DNA of 64,000 nt. It comes from Wurfbainia villosa (Eukaryota; Streptophyta; Magnoliopsida; Zingiberales; Zingiberaceae). Positions 21,862-34,900 of this stretch are shown piece by piece. The DNA is taken from contig CM046005.1 of NCBI GenBank assembly GCA_025175895.1, positions 63,512,325-63,576,324 on the forward strand, written 5' to 3'. Position numbers and translations under genes: made by a program. How positions within the stretch are numbered: position 1 is the stretch's first letter; each line of letters begins with the position of its first letter. Under the pieces are notes generated by a model, which saw only the letters and a list, made by a program, of their open reading frames with translations, was not told the origin of the DNA and did not search any database.

Positions 21862-23159
21862 TGTTGGTGCAATCGGCCCAGGTCACGATTGACCACGACT
21901 CGAGTTTGACTCGAGTGATATTTTGATGTTTCAACAAAAACATATTAAAATGTAATTGTCATGGGAAAGTCCAAGTCTTGAGTACTTGGCACAAGGAAAA
22001 TCCAAGCATGGGTCTTGGCATGGAAAGTCCAACATGGGTTGGCAAGGGAAAGTCCAAGCTTGAGTCTTGGCATTTGAGAAGTTCAAGGGGTTTGATATTG
22101 GCAGCGTAAAGTCCAAGCGGAGTCTTGGCGGCATAAGTCCAATGTGCCTTGGCAGTGTAGACACCGTTAGCATGACATAGCCGATGGAAGCACCAGAAGG
22201 CTAGCGCGATGGAAGAACTAGTCATGGATGACTTGGAGGGATCCAAGAGGCGTAAGGTTGATGGAGGTGGCTAGAAGGCTTAGGTCTAGGCTAAGGGTGG
22301 TCTAGCAAGTATGGGGAAATCATACTCGGGTTAAAACCTCATTTTTGAGGTTGCCAGTCGACTGGCATTATGGTCGGTTCGACTGCCGTGAGTCGACTTG
22401 AGTTCGCAGCCGTTTAAGAGCTGAAATTACTCGCGCAATGACTCATTGGAGCAATGATCGCAAGGACGATCGCAAGGGCTGAGTTATGAGCAGACGCTGG
22501 AATGCTCGATGGGCGGCCACTGGGCGTTAGCGATCGAATGCTAGCAGTTGACTAGTGAGAGTACCGTTGGAACTTTTCCAATGTGGATTGAGCCATTGTC
22601 TCACAGCTTCAGTGTTGGTAGTCGATTGGTGACTTATGGCAGTCGACTGCTAGGCGGAAATCCAGCACGATGGAGGATAAAAGCAGCTGTTCGTGGAAGG
22701 CTCAAGCAGCGATTTGAAGGGGAATTATTGGTGCTCTTCCAGTCCTTCAAGGCTAGTCCAAGGCAACCAAAGATCAAGCAACCAAAGTGCTCTTGTAAAG
22801 TAGTTTTCTGTAATTGCATTGTATTTCACTATTGTATTTGCTTGTATCCATTTAGATTATTGTTGTATTCTTTTGTACGAGGTGTCTCTGCCTCCGACTT
22901 GTGTCAAGAAGGAGTATTTGTGATTAGTGATTGCATTGGCGTCGTTAGAGCTCTTTAGAGCTCGATCCGTGGAGTAGGAACCATTCGGCTCCGAACCACG
23001 TTATATCTTTGTATTCGTGGTTGTTTCATTTCGTTATTGCCTTTATTATTACTATTCCGCTGTGCATAATGAGTTTTGTAGAGGCGATCACGAACGATTT
23101 CCATTCACGAACGGTCACGTCGCTATTCACCCCCCTCTAGCGGCCTCAAATCTCCTATA
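21862..23159 (+). repeat. B3 5' LTR
   Basis: 1298 bases, TGTTGGTGC to CCTATA. It contains the mini-inverted-repeat array (about 21966-22160). The palindrome cluster near 22430-22550 is heavily changed relative to the copies at 27300 and 54480. Confidence 0.85.
22676..22683 (+). promoter_or_regulatory. TATA-like element of B3 LTR
   Basis: GATAAAAG, conserved LTR position. Confidence 0.45.
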
Positions 23160-23161
23160 AT

Positions 23162-23173
23162 TGGTATCAGAGT
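23162..23173 (+). other. B3 primer-binding site
   Basis: TGGTATCAGAGT has one terminal mismatch to the usual TGGTATCAGAGC. Confidence 0.85.
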
Positions 23174-23226
23174 CTGGGTCTCTTCTACGAAATAACAACC
23201 CAGAGTCAAGATGCTAGAGGAACAAG

Positions 23227-24889
23227 ATGGAATTCAAGGAGAGATTGGGTGACGACATCAACGTTCCGCCCTCCTTCGACCGCGAAGATTTCGCGTACTG
23301 GAAAGGTAGAATGATGCATTTTCTAATGTGTGATTTTGATAATTGGATTAGTGTCTTAGTAGGTTTTGACACTCCAAAAGATGAAGAAGGAAGAAAAATC
23401 AAGAAGAAGAATTTGAGTCAAGAACAACTCCGATACTATAACATCAACAATAAGGTAATGGGTATTTTGCTTAATATAATCCCTAATGATATTTTGATCA
23501 AGATAGGGGATTGTAAAGACGCCAAGGAGGTATGGAACAAATTGGAAAAATTCCATGAAGAGCCTCACTCAATCCAAGAAGATGAGGAGGATGAGGAAGA
23601 GAGCTCATCCTCACAAGAAAGTGAGGATTCGGAGGTCGAGGAGTGTTCGACATCCGAGGAGGAAGAATTGGTGGAAGAGGTAGAATTAGAAGAAACCTCA
23701 ACCTCTAGGATTGAGGGGGAGGGGATTAGAACATCTACACCGGAGCAACCCCAAGAAGAGCCCTCCACTTCCGGTCAAGATGAAGAAGCTCCAATTCCGG
23801 CACCTTCCACCACCACCCTAGGTAACTCAAACATATCAATTAATAAAAAAATGCATATAATATGTTTTGAGTGTAGGGAGCAAGTGTCCAAGAAGGATCA
23901 AGAAGTCTCCTCCGGCACCAAAAGTCAAGGATGTCGGTCCCCAAAGTCAAAAGAACAAGGAGCACGTAGTATGCTTCAAATGTCATCAAAAGGGGCACTA
24001 TAGAAGCCAATGCCCTAAGGGGAGAAAAAAGACCCAAGAAGAAGCATCACAAGTAGGGGGAGATAATGCTAACCCTAAGGTACATTTTAGTAATGCATCT
24101 TTTAATTTAAATGTTAAAAATCATGCTAGGAATTTTAGTTCTCTTGCAATTTATGAAAAGCATGCTAATAGGAATAAATATTTTTGCTTAGGAGCTAAAA
24201 GTGTCCATTTTGGAAATAAGGAAAAATTTGGGACTAATGTCCCTAGAAAAACCATACCTAGGGAATCTATTAGGAAAATACAATAGCACCTAGGTTTCAA
24301 TCCTAAATGGACTAGGCATATGCCTAGAAATAACCAAGCCCAAGGATTAAATCAAAATTCAAAAAATGGGAAATTAGAATTAAAGAACCAAGCCTTGAGG
24401 TCAAGGATTGAAAAACATGAAAAAACCCTTAAGGTTATGCAAAATAAAATGCAAGGGTCAATTAGTCAAACTTCTAGATCAAAATCTCAAAGTCAACACT
24501 TAGGACCCAAGAAGCAAAAGTCATCAAAGGGAAAGAAGGGTTTGGGTCACAAACCTAAGCCTAAGATGTCTTACCATAGTGTTCCATTTGATTATGGAAT
24601 ACAAACTAGGTCTAGAAAGACCAAGGTCAATAGGGAAGTCATCCCTAAGGTTGACCAAAGGGTGTGCCTAGTGGCTAGGGTTTCTAGGAAACCTAGGGTG
24701 GCCACTAAGAAGGTTGCAAGGGAAGTTACCCCTAGAGTCAACCTAGGTAAGACCCAAATGACCAAGGCTAACAAGCCTAGAAGGGTCATTAGGAGGGTAT
24801 CAAGGGAGGTTATCTCTAAGGAATACCTAATTAACCTAATGAGCTCAAATAGATTTTGGGTTCCTAGGAGCGTGATAGATTCACGCTAG
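23227..24889 (+). pseudogene. gag: B3 Gag, frameshifted
   Basis: The N-terminal Gag domain (LGDDINVPPSFDREDFAYWK, DAKEVWNKLEKFHEE) and Glu/Ser-rich region read in one frame to about 23880. A 17-base deletion between two GAGCAAG repeats there removes most of the first zinc knuckle and shifts the frame. The second frame carries the intact knuckle CFKCHQKGHYRSQC, then a TAG at 24284-24286, the coiled coil and the basic tail ending FWVPRSVIDSR at 24889. Gene order and length match B4-B6. It cannot make a full Gag. Confidence 0.85.
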
Positions 24890-26737
24890 AAGGGTTTAGG
24901 GTGTGCCAACCTTGATTGGATGGGTAGTTAACTCAACCATGATAAAGGTGGCATTTTAGGTCATTTTCAAGGTTATGGTTACCTTGGAAATACATTTGAG
25001 CTTTAATCTTAAAAGATTTTAGGATGTGCCAATATTATTTGAGAAGTTTGATAAATTGATCAAATTGGCACAATTTAGGTTTAGAGGTTAGTGTGTCATT
25101 TTGGGTTTTTGACACACTAGGGAGATTAGTAGTATTATGGCAAAAATATGCTTAATTATCTCAAATGGCAACTAATATTAAATTTTAGGTATTATTATAC
25201 CTATATATTTTATATGCCATGCTTTGATTTGCCATATAACATGCCATGACATCATGCCTATTTTTATCATTTATGTGTCATGATTATGTTTAGGAATTAG
25301 GATTGAATGTCATGTGCTTTAGTTTTATATCATATGCCATGATATCATGATCATTGGCCATGCTTTATTTTTTCTATTATTATGCCATGATCATTTCATG
25401 CATTTACTTGATTGAAAATTGATTTAAGGACTATGACATAACTTGGAGTTCCATTCATAAGGGAATCAAGTAGGGTTTCCTTAGAAAATGCATAAAACCC
25501 TAGATTAAATGAACCAAAACCCACATCTCACATCCAATTGACATGTATGTGTATTTATACACTCTAGATACAAGTGAGATGCTAGGATATGAGTTGAGTT
25601 CAAGGTGCATAGTTTTTGCATCTAGAAGGACTATAACTCATCTAATTTCATTGGTGGATCATTGGGAAAGCTAGTGTACAAGTCATGTACATTGAGCCCA
25701 AGGAATATGATCCAAAATAAGGTTTTGAAAACATTTTAAAATCTTTTTGAAAAACCTTGGTGAAATCTATCTTTTGATAGCAATAACCATTGATGAAGTT
25801 GATACAAAGTAGGGCCAAAACATTGAAAATTTCAATGGTTTTGAACTTTGTGCCAATCTCACTATTTTCTGTGTAAAATAATTTTTAAATATTTTTCACC
25901 CATTGTATTGACTATAAGTAATATATGTATCAAATTTCATGATTTTTCGATATACGTAGAATTACTTATGAATTTTCAAAATCCATTCGATAATGAAATT
26001 GAAATTTCATCATCGATCGATCGATGAGTGGCAATGATCGTAATCGATCGAGTCGACTGCCTATGCTGATTTCGAGAAAACTAGCTTTGTTTTGCCCATG
26101 TTCAGCTGCGGTTAAGGTCTCTAACCACTCCTAACCCTAGGATATGCTTTGGGAAGCATTATAAAGGGTGAAAATCCATTGGATATGGATTAGAAGAGTT
26201 GTTTAGGGTTTGTATCAAATTTAAGGTGGGGAGAGTTCATGTTTGAACTTTTAACCTTATTTTTGATGGTTTAGAGTTCCTATTAGCTTAGGGATTTCCC
26301 AAGGATATTGTTTGTGCAATGGTCAAGGGGGAGCAAGACTTTAGGGGGAGTTATCCATCTTGGGATGATGGATGTGTTTCTCTTCTTGAAGGGGGAGAAG
26401 TTATTGGGAGAGTATCATCAATTGGAAAAATTGATGGGTTTTTGAGAGACCCAATTTGGAAATTGGGACAGTGGATAGGATTGGCTCTCTTGAGTGATAT
26501 GAGACTTATCACTAGGAAGATGGTAGGCATCCTAGGTATTTTTGGACCAAGGGGGAGATTGTAAGATCTTATTGGGACATGAGACATTGACCTCCTTGGA
26601 GAGAAATCCTTTTTGATGTATATCAAAAAGGGGGAGAATGTTTTGGAAAATGTTTGGGATTACCAATTTGGAATAATTGGTAAGAGCTTTGAGTTAGTGT
26701 TCTAACTCAATGGTTTGTGTGTTTTTTGTCAAACATC
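24890..26737 (+). other. B3 3' non-coding region
   Basis: About 1.85 kb with no gene on either strand. Palindrome remnants near 25990-26070 are converted to GATCGATCG-type sequence. AAGGGGGAG-type motifs occur at 26325, 26343, 26389, 26549 and 26630 before the real polypurine tract. The one at 26630 is preceded by the inverted repeat CCTTTTTGAT-GTAT-ATCAAAAAGG. Confidence 0.75.
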
Positions 26738-26751
26738 AAAAAGGGGGAGAT
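26738..26751 (+). other. Polypurine tract, B3/B4 junction
   Basis: AAAAAGGGGGAGAT before TGTTGATGC. Confidence 0.85.
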
Positions 26752-27579
26752 TGTTGATGCAATCGGCCCAGGTCACGATTAACCAGGACTCGAGTGATGT
26801 TTTGATGTTTCGACAAAAACATATGACAATGTAATTGTCATGGGAAAGTCCAAGTCTTGAGTACTTGGCACAAGAAAAATCCAAGCATGGGTCTTGTCAT
26901 GGAAAGCCCAACATGGGTTGGCAAGGGAAAGTCCAAGCTTGAGTCTTGGCATTTGAGAAGTTCAAGGGGTTTGAAATTGGCAGCATAAAGTCCAAGCGGA
27001 GTCTTGGCGGCGTAAGTCCAAAGTGCCTTGGCGGTGTAGACACCGTTAGCATGACAAAGCCGATGGAAGCACCTGAAGGCTAGTGCGATGGATGAACAAG
27101 TCATGGATGACTTTGAGGGATCCAAGAGGCGTAAGGCTGATGGAGGTGGCTAGAAGGCTTAGGTCTAGGCTAAGGGTGATCTAGCAAGTATGGGGGAATC
27201 ATACTTTGGTTAAAACCTCATTTTTGAGGTTGGCAGTCGACTGGCATTATGGCCGGTTCGACTGCCGTGAGTCGACTTGAGTTCGACTATAGTTTAAGAG
27301 CTGAAATTGCTCTGGCAGTCGACTACTCATTGGAGCAGTCGACTGCTAAGGGACGACAATCGACTGCCAATTGAGTTGCGAGCATAGAATGCTCCGTAGC
27401 CGACTGGGCAGTCGGCTACGGGCGTTGGCAGTCGATTGCCAATGCTGGCAGTCGACTGGTGAGAGTACCGTTGGAACTTGTCCAACGGGGATTGAGTCGT
27501 TGTCTCATAGCTACAGTGTTGGCAGTCGACTGGTGACTTATGACAGTTGACTGCTAGGCGAAAATCCAGCCCGATGGAG

Positions 27580-27587
27580 GATAAAAG
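27580..27587 (+). promoter_or_regulatory. TATA-like element of shared B3/B4 LTR
   Basis: GATAAAAG at the conserved LTR position. Confidence 0.45.
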
Positions 27588-27852
27588 CAGTTGTTCGTGG
27601 AAGGCTCAAGCAGTGATTTTCTTGGGCAATTTGAAGGGGAATTATTGGTGCTCTTCCAGTCCTTCATGGCTAGTACAAGGCAACCAAAGATCAAGCAACC
27701 AAAGTGCTCTTGTAAAGTAGTTTTCTTTACTTGCATTGTATTTCACTATTGTATTTGCTTGTATCCATTTAGATTATTGTTGTAATCTTTTGTACGAGGT
27801 TTCTCCGCCTCCGACTTATGTCGAGAAGGAGTATTTGTGATTAGTGATTGCA

Positions 27853-27857
27853 TTGGC
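27853..27857 (+). repeat. Target site duplication TTGGC, left of C
   Basis: Matches 37230-37234; deleting C and one copy restores the LTR sequence GCATTGGCGTCG. Confidence 0.92.
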
Positions 27858-29241
27858 TGTTAGTAATATATGAGAGATATCCTAAGGCAATCGCCTTATG
27901 AATGAACCATTTATATGATAAATGAAGATTCACTATTTGAGTATACATGTTTCATGTATTTGATTGGATCTTAAACTCATTTACTGAATGTCCACGATAC
28001 GATTCACAACATGAGAGAATTTGTGATTGGATCACAACTAGTGAGTATCTCTACATGTGTAATTGTGATGTATCGGAATTATCCCTAGTCGATGAATTGA
28101 TGGATTTGAACACCATCGATTCTGTCGAGACTAGCACGAGGTATACTCCTTGGTATATCCAAGCAGCTGATTCTCACTGGCTGGAGACAGTGTGATGTCC
28201 GGAGTTGATCGTGGATGCTAGTTATGGTAACTAGTTCATTGGAGTGACCAGCCGTAAGACTTCATATGGTTCTCTGCATATATAGATATGTCAATGAAGT
28301 TCTTACTGTAGCTTAAGTGCGATGTTCCTTTGACTTGCGGTATTCAAGTCATCTTGATCATGGAGACTTATGCTTTGACATCTTAAACAAACATCTCCAA
28401 GGAGATGTGGACCCGGGATGATTGAGTATAAGTCGAAGTGATCGAAGGTATTTGAATAGCCTATAAAGGATTCACCACTCCTTGCGAGGAGATGTATACC
28501 CATGGCCTCTCGTCGGATTGTTACTAAAGTCTTTGGCCAAAGCATTACATGTTAAGAGTAAGGTACTCTTCGATACATGTGCAGTAACTAGAATCCGTAG
28601 AACGAGGAAATGATACTTGGGCTAGGTGTGACGTAGTCAGCCTAGTGGGGACTGACACTATAGACCATGTCCTGAACCAAGTGGGTATAAGATGAGTGAA
28701 GGGAATGGGGCACGAATCATTCGAGGCCAAGGGTTTCGTAAATAGTTCGATCAACCGTTGATCTTTTCGGTTAATTGGGGATCATGATGTACTACTAGGT
28801 GCCACTCATGATCGTTCTATAATTAATGGTTAATTATAGACGGCCAACATAAACCGAGAACCTATTTGGTCACACGCACAACGAGGATAATCCGATGGAT
28901 TTAAAACGAGCTTGAGAATGGGATTCTCTGACCGAGAGAAACTAGGTTTGGTTGTACAAAACAAGAAGCGAGCATGAAATCGTTTCAGTCGCAATGGAAG
29001 CGTGGATGGGTCGTGTCTTATGAAGACATAATGGATGAACCGAAATGGTTTGATTCTAATCCAATGGAGGAGAATAAACCAAAGGGTTTGGTTTATTTTA
29101 AACGAATGAACCAAAAGTTGGTTCGGTTCGTTTTAACTTAAAATAAACCATCATGGTTTGGTTTATTTTAACTTATATTAATGGAGTGGGTTAACGGGCC
29201 TTATGGTTATGATCCAATAACCATTAAGAGAATTAGTTCTC

Positions 29242-29250
29242 TATAAAAGA
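29242..29250 (+). promoter_or_regulatory. TATA box of C 5' LTR
   Basis: TATAAAAGA, with the same motif at 36393 in the 3' LTR. Confidence 0.6.
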
Positions 29251-29435
29251 GAGCTTAAGGGATTGTTAAGCCCTAATCCAAAACCCTAGCTTGTGCCGCC
29301 ACCTCTCCCAACTCCTTGCCGGCGCCCAAGCTTCAACTGGCCATCATCAAGTGACCCTCCGGTGATCTTCCTAGGCTTCGGCGATAAGGTGAGCACTTAG
29401 CTTCCCTTGGTTGGCCGGCGCCTACTCCTCCACCA

Positions 29436-29461
29436 AAGCTGTCCAGTTTTCTGGACAGCTT
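29436..29461 (+). other. Perfect 11-base inverted repeat in C LTR leader
   Basis: AAGCTGTCCAG-TTTT-CTGGACAGCTT; present unchanged at 36654-36679. Confidence 0.8.
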
Positions 29462-29986
29462 GTTTTCCTCTCGTCGGAGCATCGTTTGGATGACGGTTAG
29501 AGCTTCGACAGCGCCTAACTTACCGGGGATTCGATCTCCGGTAATCCTCTGAGGTGGAGGACGAAGGATTGCCAAACGGGTTGACGAATACCTCTCGAGA
29601 AGCGAAGTTTTGAGGACTCTTTTGGATCCGAATTTGGATTCGGATCGTGATCATCTCTCGATCACATCGCCTTCAACACGAGGCTAGTAACCCGCGAAGG
29701 GCTTAGCGGTCATCCTAAGGATACTCGGCGTGGATACGGATAGAGACGATTCTAGCGAGGATCGCTCCGCTTGATGTCGCTCTCGCTACACGTGATACAA
29801 AAGGTATAACGAGTTAAATTTCCTTTATTGCAAATTTAAATTTACTTATGTCTACACTGTTGTACTATGCATGTGTGTGATGTGTGTGTGTAATAAATGT
29901 AGATTTATTATTTTATTTCTTCCGCTATGCACATGTTTCATAAACATCGAACACACACACGCCATGGCGTTTAAAACCCAACAAAG

Positions 29987-29998
29987 GGTATCAGAGCC
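29987..29998 (+). other. C primer-binding site
   Basis: GGTATCAGAGCC pairs with initiator tRNA-Met. The first base of the usual TGG is G here. Confidence 0.8.
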
Positions 29999-31229
29999 TG
30001 TGTTGTGTTTCGACATAATCGTAAAATGGTTTTGCGATAGTCATAATGTTATTTCTGGAAATTTTCTAATTTTGGAAATTTAGAAGTATTTATGGAAATC
30101 TTCCACTTTTGGAAAGTTGGAAGTATTTATGGAAATTGATATTTTCCATAAATAAAATATTTGATTAGATTCTGGAAATTTGTTTCCTAATTTAATCATG
30201 ATTTGATTTGGAAAATCAAATCTTAAAATATTTTATTTCCATAAGTATTTTTGATGATTTAGGAAATTGGTTTCCTAAATTGATTTTCCTTAATCAACTA
30301 TTTCCATAAATAAAATATGTGATTAGATTTGGAAATTTGTTTCCTAATTTAATCATGATTTGATTTGGAGAATCAAATCTTAAACATATTTTATTTCCAT
30401 AAATAGTTATGACAAATAAGGAAATTATGTACATGACATAATTGTATGTCATGTAATTGCATTAGATGCATATCATTATGTCATGCGTGTCGTGGCATGT
30501 AGATGTATGCCATGTATGTCATGCCATGTAGATAATAGTTATTTCCATGCAAAGAGGATGAGACATAAAACCCTAACTCAATATTAAAGCCTACACCTTC
30601 CATTAATATGGTTAGAACCAGAGTTCCGTTTCTTGTTTGGGTTGTTGGACTCTCTCCAAGCCCGGCTCGAACCCGAACATGTTCAAACCATGGAATAGTT
30701 TGATACTAATATGGTAAGAGTCAGAGGTCAATCGTTAGCTTTGGTTGTTGGACTCTCTCCAAGCCGGGCTAATTGGTTGAATGCGCTCTAACCATATTAA
30801 AACTATTTCTCGATTAATGGGTTGGCTTTAACCTGGAGCATCGGCTTGTTGGACTCTCTCCAAGGTCGATGTAAAGGGAGGTGAAGTTGAGTTCTATGCA
30901 TATGATGCATACTTGTTAATGTGTTAACAACCCGATGTATGTGTGAACATTCAATTAGTTGATATCACATTGTGATAGTTGCATATACGTGATATGCAAT
31001 CGGTATAGTTGATACCTACCGTCGTAGTTATGAATGGCTTGTTGGACTCTCTCTAAGGTTGTTCATATCTATGATGGATAACAACCCATTCAGAGATGGT
31101 CCTACGATCTCCCGAAGTGATTTTGGGGTTTTTGAAATTCAAAAAATGAATGGGATTTATAAATGTATATTGATGCATTTTAAAATCATCTTTCTCATAT
31201 ATGCTCATTTTGTATTTCTAAGATTGATC
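29999..31229 (+). other. C leader between primer-binding site and Gag
   Basis: No coding potential. A palindromic AT-rich unit of about 103 bases is present twice (30141-30243 and 30300-30402). Four copies of the inverted repeat TTGGACTCTCTCCAA follow at 30645, 30748, 30849 and 31042; the last ends TCTAA. This is where LTR elements usually carry dimerisation or packaging signals. Confidence 0.6.
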
Positions 31230-31834
31230 ATGATGTCTTTGAATTTGTGTTCCATTTTGGATTCGAATAAATTGACTGGGCCAAACTTCTTGGACTGGCT
31301 TAGAAACTTGAGAATTGTTCTCAAGGTGAAAAGCTTGTGTATGTCCTCGAAGCGCCTCTTCCCGCCTATCCTAGTGACGATGCAACTCCGGACTAATTGT
31401 TGGTCTATCAGAAACATGTGACTGATTCTGAACTGACAAGTTGCATCATGCTAGCCGCGATGGAACCCAAGCTACGAAAGCAGTATGAGCATATGGATGC
31501 TCATATCGTAGTCCTTTATCTTTATGAGTTGTTTGATAAGCAAGTGAGATTCGAAAGGTTCGAAGTCTCCAAGCTCCTCTTCACCTCTGAGATGCAAGAA
31601 GGTTCATCTGTGGTACTGCTCAACATGCTGAAGACTGTTGAGCCTTCTGAGAAGCATGAGCAGGGGACGGTGTTGTTAGTTGATTCCTCGAAGAAAGGTT
31701 CTAAGAGGGAGTCAAAGGAACAACAGAAGGGGAAGAAGAAAAAGGCTAAAAAGGCAGAACCAGCTCAAAAAGGGCACTTGCCATCATTATGGCAAGTAGG
31801 GCCATTGGCGAAGAAATTACAAGATTTATCTTGA
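31230..31834 (+). pseudogene. gag: C Gag, frameshifted
   Basis: It starts at ATGATGTCTTTG and gives the Copia Gag opening (ILDSNKLTGPNFLDWLRNLR). A frameshift between about 31340 and 31400 moves the frame. The second part (CIMLAAMEPKLRKQYEHMDA, FERFEVSKLLFTSEMQEGSS) is the UBN2 domain, followed by a Lys-rich region. The zinc knuckle expected near 31770 is degenerate: KGH remains but the cysteines are lost. It stops at 31832. Gag would normally form the particle. This copy lacks both a continuous frame and an RNA-binding knuckle. Confidence 0.75.
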
Positions 31835-31901
31835 GTCCATGAAGAAGAATAAGGCATAAGATGCTCCATCTTTTTCATATATCTTCGTTATTGATTGTCA
31901 T

Positions 31902-34900
31902 TCTATTTCCTCAGACACTTGGGTATTGGATACTGGGTGTGGCTCACATATATGTAATGACATACATGGGCTAAGGAATAGAAGAAGACTCGTCAAGGGA
32001 GAGTCAAATTTACGTGTTGGGAATGGAGCAAAGGTTGCTGCACTCACCGTCGGAACGTATTTGTTGAAACTCCCTGCAGGACTTGTCTTAGAACTGGACA
32101 ATTGCTTTTATGTTCTTTCGTTGATAAAGAACATCATTTCTATTTCTTGTTTAAATAGAAATGGTTTCCATTTGACATTTAGTAACAATTGTTGTTATAT
32201 AACTTTGAATGGCGTACTTTATGGAACTGGAACTTTTAGTAATGGTGTTTATACGTTGGATGTATCCAGTGACATTTTCAATATCGAAGCGAGCAACAAG
32301 CGTGCTCGAAAGGGTAATCAATTAGACTCCTATATGTGGCATTGTCGTCTTGGCCATGTAAGCAAGAAACGCATGTCCGAATTACACAGATGTGGAATTC
32401 TGGAATCGTTTGAATTGGATTCATATGATACATGCGAATCATGCTTAAAAGGAAAGATGACTAAGTTACCTTTTACTGGAAAAGGTGAACGAGTGGGAGA
32501 GTTACTAGGTCTAATACATACTGATGTATGTGGACCTATGTCAACTCAAGCTTTAGGAGGCTATAGCTACTTCATTACCTTCACCGATGATCACTCACGG
32601 TTTGGGTATGTGTTCTTGATGAAACACAAGTCTAAAGCCTTTGAAAGGTTCAAAGAATTCAGAAATGAAGTAGAGAAACAACATGACAAGAGTATTAAAA
32701 TACTTCGATCAGATCGAGGTGGTGAATACTTAAGTCAAGAGTTTCTTGATTATCTAAGAGACAATGGCATATTGTCTCAATGGACTCCGCCATATACACC
32801 ACAGCATAATGGTGTATCTGAGAGGCGTAACCGAACCTTGTTGGACATGGTCAGGTCAATGATGAATCATGCGAATCTTCCCAAGTCCTTTTGAGGCTAT
32901 GCACTGCAGACAGCTGTTTACTTGTTAAATAGAATGCCTACCAAGGTAGTCTCTACTACTCCATATGAGATATGGAATAGTAAGAAACCTCATGTATCTT
33001 ACTTGAAGATATGGGGTTGTCCTGCTTATGTGAAGCGAACAGTATCAGACAAATTGGATGCTAAGTCTGATAAATGTCTATTTATTGGATACCCTAAGTA
33101 AATTAGGGGTTACCAATTCTATCATCCTGTGGAACAAAAGGTGTTTGTTTCAAGGCATGCTGCGTTTCTAGGGAAAGAGTTTCTCTTGCAAGAAAACAGT
33201 GGGAGTGTCATCGAGCTTGAGGAGGCTCGAGAGACTCAAATAGACATCGATGAGATACCTGGTGAAGAAAAACAGCTGACAACTCATAGTGATGAGCAAT
33301 CGGCTGGACCTATTGTAACACCACATCTTCGTAGATCTGGTAGAACACGCAATATTCTTGAGAGATATGGATTTCTCATAAGTGAATCGAACGACGTGTT
33401 ACTCATTGATGATGAGGGGCCTACCAGTTATAAAGAAGTGCTGACAAGTTTAGAATGGGATAAGTGGCTTGGTGTCATGAAGTCGGAAATGGATTCCATG
33501 TATGAAAACCAAGTTTGGAACTTGGTTGACCCACCTGAAGGCATAAAGCCTATAGGGTGCAAGTGGGTTTTCAAGAAGAAAATCGACATGGATGGTAATG
33601 TGATTACCTATAAAGCTAGATTAGTGGCGAAAGGATATCGTCAAAAATAAGGTGTTGATTATGACGAAACCTATTCGCCTGTAGCTATGCTTAAATCCAT
33701 TCGGATGCTCCTGGCCATAGCGGCTCATTATGATTATGAGATATGGCAGATGGATGTGAAAACAGCTTTCCTTAATGGAAACCTGCTCGAGGACGTGTAT
33801 ATGATACAGCCTGAGGGTTTCACATCGGTTGATAAAACCAAGGTATGCAAATTGCGACGGTCCATATATGGATTGAAGCAAGCATCCAGGAGCTGGAATA
33901 TCCGTTTTGATGAGACGATCAAAAAGTTTGATTTCTCACAAAATCCAAACGAACCTTGTGTGTACAAGAAGGTAGTGGGAGTGCAGTCGTGTTCCTTGTA
34001 TTGTATGTCGATGACATATTACTTATAGGAAATGATGTTTCAATCTTACAGTCAGTGAAGGTTTAGTTATCCAAGACATTCTCCATGAAAGACCTGGGAG
34101 AAGCAACCTACATCTTCGGGATTAAGATCTATAGAGATAGATCGAAACGGTTGCTTTGTCTTTTACAGTCTACATATATAGACCGAGTGCTAAAGAGGTT
34201 TAGCATGTGGAAATCTAAGAAAGGTTTCCTACCCATCAGGCATGGGGTACACCTTTCGAAGTCTATGTGTCCGCACACAGAAGACGAGAGGATTTGCATG
34301 AGTAAGATTACCTATGCATCTGCAATAGGATCTATCATGTATGCTATGTTATGTACGAGGCCCGATGTATCGTATGCTCTGAGTGTCACGAGCAGATACC
34401 AGTCTGATCCAGGAATGGATCATTGGGTGGCTGTCAAGACGATCCTTAAGTACTTAAGAAGAACTAAGGATGTGTTCCTAATATATGGAGAAGGGGACAT
34501 GGTGATACGCGAGTATACGGATGCCAGCTTCCAGACAGACAAGGATGATTTCGGGTCTCAGTCTGGATACGTGTTCACCCTGAATGGGGGCATAGTGAGT
34601 TGGAAAAGTTCCAAACAAGACACTGTAGAGGATTCTACCACTGAGGCAGAATACATTGCAGCTTCGGAAGCAGCAAAGGAAGCGGTTTGGATCAAGAAGT
34701 TCATTTATGAACTTGGTGTGATTCCTGCCATTGTTGAAGCAATACCGGTCTACTGCGACAACAATGGAGCAATTGCACAGGCGAAAGAGTGGAGGTCTCA
34801 TCAATGATCCAAACATGTGCTTCGCCGCTATCATCTTATCAGAGAGATCATCAGTAGGAACAAAATACAAATCGAGAAAATTCCCACTGAAAGGAACTTA

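Larger units (their letters stand above)
26752..27857 (+). repeat. Shared B3/B4 LTR, left part
   Basis: It begins TGTTGATGCAATCGG and is interrupted at GCATTGGC by element C. A largely regular CAGTCGACTG cluster is seen at 27230-27470. The GATAAAAG promoter motif is at 27580. Confidence 0.85.
27858..29983 (+). repeat. C 5' LTR
   Basis: TGTTAGTAATATATG to ACCCAACA. It is nearly identical to the 3' LTR over the first 1.4 kb. Relative to that copy it lacks about 70 bases in the leader near 29300. Confidence 0.93.

Noticed and set aside
27947..28195. An 82-residue frame conserved in both C LTRs (also 35093-35341)
   Set aside because: The two copies are LTR duplicates, so their agreement is not evidence of coding. 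No recognisable domain.
28830..29575. Minus-strand frames in the C LTRs suggesting a captured host gene
   Set aside because: Present in both LTRs as duplicates, with no motif, splice sites or homology that I can recognise.
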